Positions 4,573 through 6,027 of a stretch of DNA of 6,027 bases are shown piece after piece. The position numbers were made by a program, and so were the translations under genes. Within the stretch, counting starts at the first letter, position 1. Each line of letters starts with the position of its first letter. The notes under the pieces were generated by a model, which saw only the letters and a list, made by a program, of their open reading frames with translations, did not search any database and was not told the origin of the DNA. The DNA is from Veillonellaceae bacterium (GTDB lineage: Bacteria > Bacillota_C > Negativicutes > Veillonellales > Veillonellaceae): contig CADFKY010000063.1 of the NCBI GenBank assembly GCA_902834965.1, positions 1 to 6,027 of the forward strand. The letters run 5' to 3'.

Positions 4573-5895
4573 ATGAATAAAAGTAAACTATTAAAAACAA
4601 TTGTAGCTATTGTATCTGTGGTAGCTATTTCTGTAGTTGGATATACATATCGAGATGCCATACAGAGTCGTATAGCTAGAACGGCTGCTGTCGTAAGTGG
4701 CCAAGAGATTAAACCGCTCCTCGATTCTGAAGGCCGTTATATTCGACAAATTGTCGCTAAAGATAATAGCACAAGCCGTACCATTATGTGGCAATCAGAT
4801 AGTAGTGAAGCTGATGCGGTCATAGAGTATCGAGTAGACGGGGCTGAAAATATTCAAAGTATAGGCGCTACAGATAAAGTTTTTACCGATGATGGTAGTA
4901 TGACCTATATTCATGAGGGCACTTTGACGGGCCTAACACCTAGTACTAAATACGAATACCGTGTTGGTTATGGTAATGATCGTCGCAGTGATTGGTATTC
5001 GTTGGAAACTGCCGGCTCTAGTGTATATGATGTTCTTATTTATCCAGATTCGCAGTCAGGTGATTATTCCGGATGGGAACAGCTGGTTAAAGATTCTGCA
5101 CATCGCAATCCAAGGACGGCCTTGTATATTAGCATGGGGGACCTTGTAGATAACGGGGAACAAGATTATCAATGGCGTACTTGGTTAAATTCCATCAGAC
5201 CATTGAGTGCTAATGTGCCGTTAGCACCGACCTTAGGCAATCATGAAATGTATACATTGGATTGGAAAATGCGTGAGCCTCGTGCGTATCTCAATTATTT
5301 TGATGTACCAGCTAATGGGAACGAAACCTTTAATCGCCGTTATTACTCCTATGATTTTGGCGATGTTCATTACGTTGTATTAGATACGATGTTATATGAA
5401 AGTAATCATGAGGACAATCATGATACGCATCATCCTGATCTATACGATATAGAGGTTCAATGGCTACGCCAAGATTTGGCAGCTAATACGAAAAAGTGGA
5501 CTGTCGTTCTCATGCATCGCGATCCATTCCAATATGCTTTTGACCGTCCTGGCGCAAGTCGTGCAGCAGGCTTTGATGAAGAGGGTGTATTATTTATGCC
5601 TATCTTTGATGAGTTTAATGTAGATTTAGTGCTATCTGCTCATTTACACTCTTATCGCAATAGAGGTCATGTGCGCAACTTTGAGCGTGATGCATCGGGG
5701 CCACTATATATCCTTACTGGTATAGCCGGAGATGCTCGTCGCCCTAAGTGGAAAGAACATCCTTTAGATGTATATGTGGCACCAGATCGAGATAAAAATA
5801 ACTATATGACGATGACTGTTACACCGAATAAATTAATAGTAAAAGCTTTCTTACCAGACGGTACACAGCTGGATGAGTCGGTTATAGAAAAATAA
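4573..5895 (+). CDS. Membrane-anchored metallophosphoesterase, purple-acid-phosphatase-like
   Basis: A 440-residue protein. Residues 8-25 are a hydrophobic helix after a Lys-rich start, acting as signal or membrane anchor; there is no lipobox and no clear AxA cleavage site, so the body is probably outside the inner membrane and tethered. Residues about 55-148 look like the Fn3-like N-terminal domain of purple acid phosphatases (TSRTIMWQSD, LTGLTPSTKYEYRVG). The calcineurin-like catalytic domain follows with D159 (PDSQ), G189-D190, G222-NHE (223-225), H315 (VVLMHRDP) and H357-L-H359 (SAHLHSY), so all metal-ligand motifs are present. The tyrosine of true purple acid phosphatases (GDxxY) is replaced by GDLVD, so this is a relative, and its substrate is unknown. 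A His/Asp/Asn-rich stretch at 276-290 is unusual. AAGGA at 4563-4567 lies five bases before the ATG. It is probably a single-gene unit ended at 5941-5971. Confidence 0.9.
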   Translation: MNKSKLLKTIVAIVSVVAISVVGYTYRDAIQSRIARTAAVVSGQEIKPLLDSEGRYIRQIVAKDNSTSRTIMWQSDSSEADAVIEYRVDGAENIQSIGATDKVFTDDGSMTYIHEGTLTGLTPSTKYEYRVGYGNDRRSDWYSLETAGSSVYDVLIYPDSQSGDYSGWEQLVKDSAHRNPRTALYISMGDLVDNGEQDYQWRTWLNSIRPLSANVPLAPTLGNHEMYTLDWKMREPRAYLNYFDVPANGNETFNRRYYSYDFGDVHYVVLDTMLYESNHEDNHDTHHPDLYDIEVQWLRQDLAANTKKWTVVLMHRDPFQYAFDRPGASRAAGFDEEGVLFMPIFDEFNVDLVLSAHLHSYRNRGHVRNFERDASGPLYILTGIAGDARRPKWKEHPLDVYVAPDRDKNNYMTMTVTPNKLIVKAFLPDGTQLDESVIEK

Positions 5896-5915
5896 AAGCA
5901 GAAGAGTACAAACGC

Positions 5916-5931
5916 ATAAGAATATAAGAAT
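5916..5931 (+). repeat. Tandem 8-bp repeat ATAAGAAT, two copies
   Basis: Two perfect adjacent copies (5916-5923 and 5924-5931) lie in the purine-rich spacer between the phosphoesterase stop and its terminator. It is short and may be simple slippage with no function. Confidence 0.5.
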
Positions 5932-5940
5932 ACAAAAGTA

Positions 5941-5971
5941 AAAGACACCTTCCTTGGGAGGTGTCTTTTTT
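5941..5971 (+). terminator. Strong intrinsic terminator after the phosphoesterase gene
   Basis: AAAGACACCT (5941-5950) pairs perfectly with AGGTGTCTTT (5959-5968). A G-U pair and a C-G pair extend the stem inward to a 4-base loop (5953-5956). Six T's (5966-5971) follow the GC-rich part. On the minus strand a weaker T-rich tail also follows, so it could serve a convergent gene beyond the window. Confidence 0.92.
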
Positions 5972-6027
5972 GTGTGTTTATACAAATTGTTTTCTGAAAT
6001 GTATCCACAAAATAGGTCAATATATAA
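5972..6027. other. AT-rich window end with no identified feature
   Basis: Downstream of the terminator I see no supported gene start, ribosome binding site or clear promoter on either strand. TTGACC occurs on the minus strand near the end, but no -10 box lies at a suitable distance. Confidence 0.5.

Noticed and set aside
5802..6020. Minus-strand 72-residue frame across the phosphoesterase end
   Set aside because: It runs through the terminator and into a real gene on the other strand, with no recognisable protein features.

Overview
The window looks like ordinary chromosome from a low-GC anaerobe or facultative bacterium. Strong AGGAGG-type ribosome binding sites and U-rich intrinsic terminators suggest a Firmicutes-type genome. 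The protein sequences look most like Negativicutes, and Veillonella is my best guess. That guess comes from remembered family resemblance, not from a search.

Layout. (1) 1-960, plus strand: the 3' part of a class I SAM-dependent methyltransferase gene, cut by the window edge, followed 9 bases later by a small cysteine-rich protein of the YgbA / 'nitrous oxide-stimulated promoter' family. A hairpin overlapping the end of this gene can terminate transcription from both sides. (2) 1012-1290, minus strand: a 92-residue thioredoxin/glutaredoxin-fold protein with a CPYC active site. (3) 1291-1483: a divergent intergenic region holding a plausible promoter and a long dyad or stem-loop. (4) 1484-3732, plus strand: ilvB-ilvN, the two subunits of acetohydroxyacid synthase, 8 bases apart. 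(5) 3733-3895: a leader with competing inverted repeats, a perfect extended -10 box and an intrinsic terminator ending just before the next ribosome binding site. (6) 3896-4483: a beta-class carbonic anhydrase. (7) 4484-4572: a sigma70-like promoter with an internal palindrome. (8) 4573-5895: a membrane-anchored, purple-acid-phosphatase-like metallophosphoesterase, closed by a strong terminator at 5941-5971. The last 56 bases hold nothing I can identify.

How the genes relate. IlvB and IlvN form one enzyme, which catalyses the first common step of valine, leucine and isoleucine synthesis and releases CO2. The valine-site residues in IlvN suggest normal feedback inhibition. The carbonic anhydrase lies downstream on the same strand but behind a terminator, so it is probably controlled separately or by read-through. 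The methyltransferase/YgbA pair and the phosphoesterase look like independent units. I see no mobile element, CRISPR array, tRNA or rRNA, and no clear evidence of a wholly new system. The most interesting material is regulatory: the carbonic anhydrase leader, the ilvB upstream dyad, the coding-overlapping bidirectional terminator, and an insertion in the active-site lid region of IlvB.
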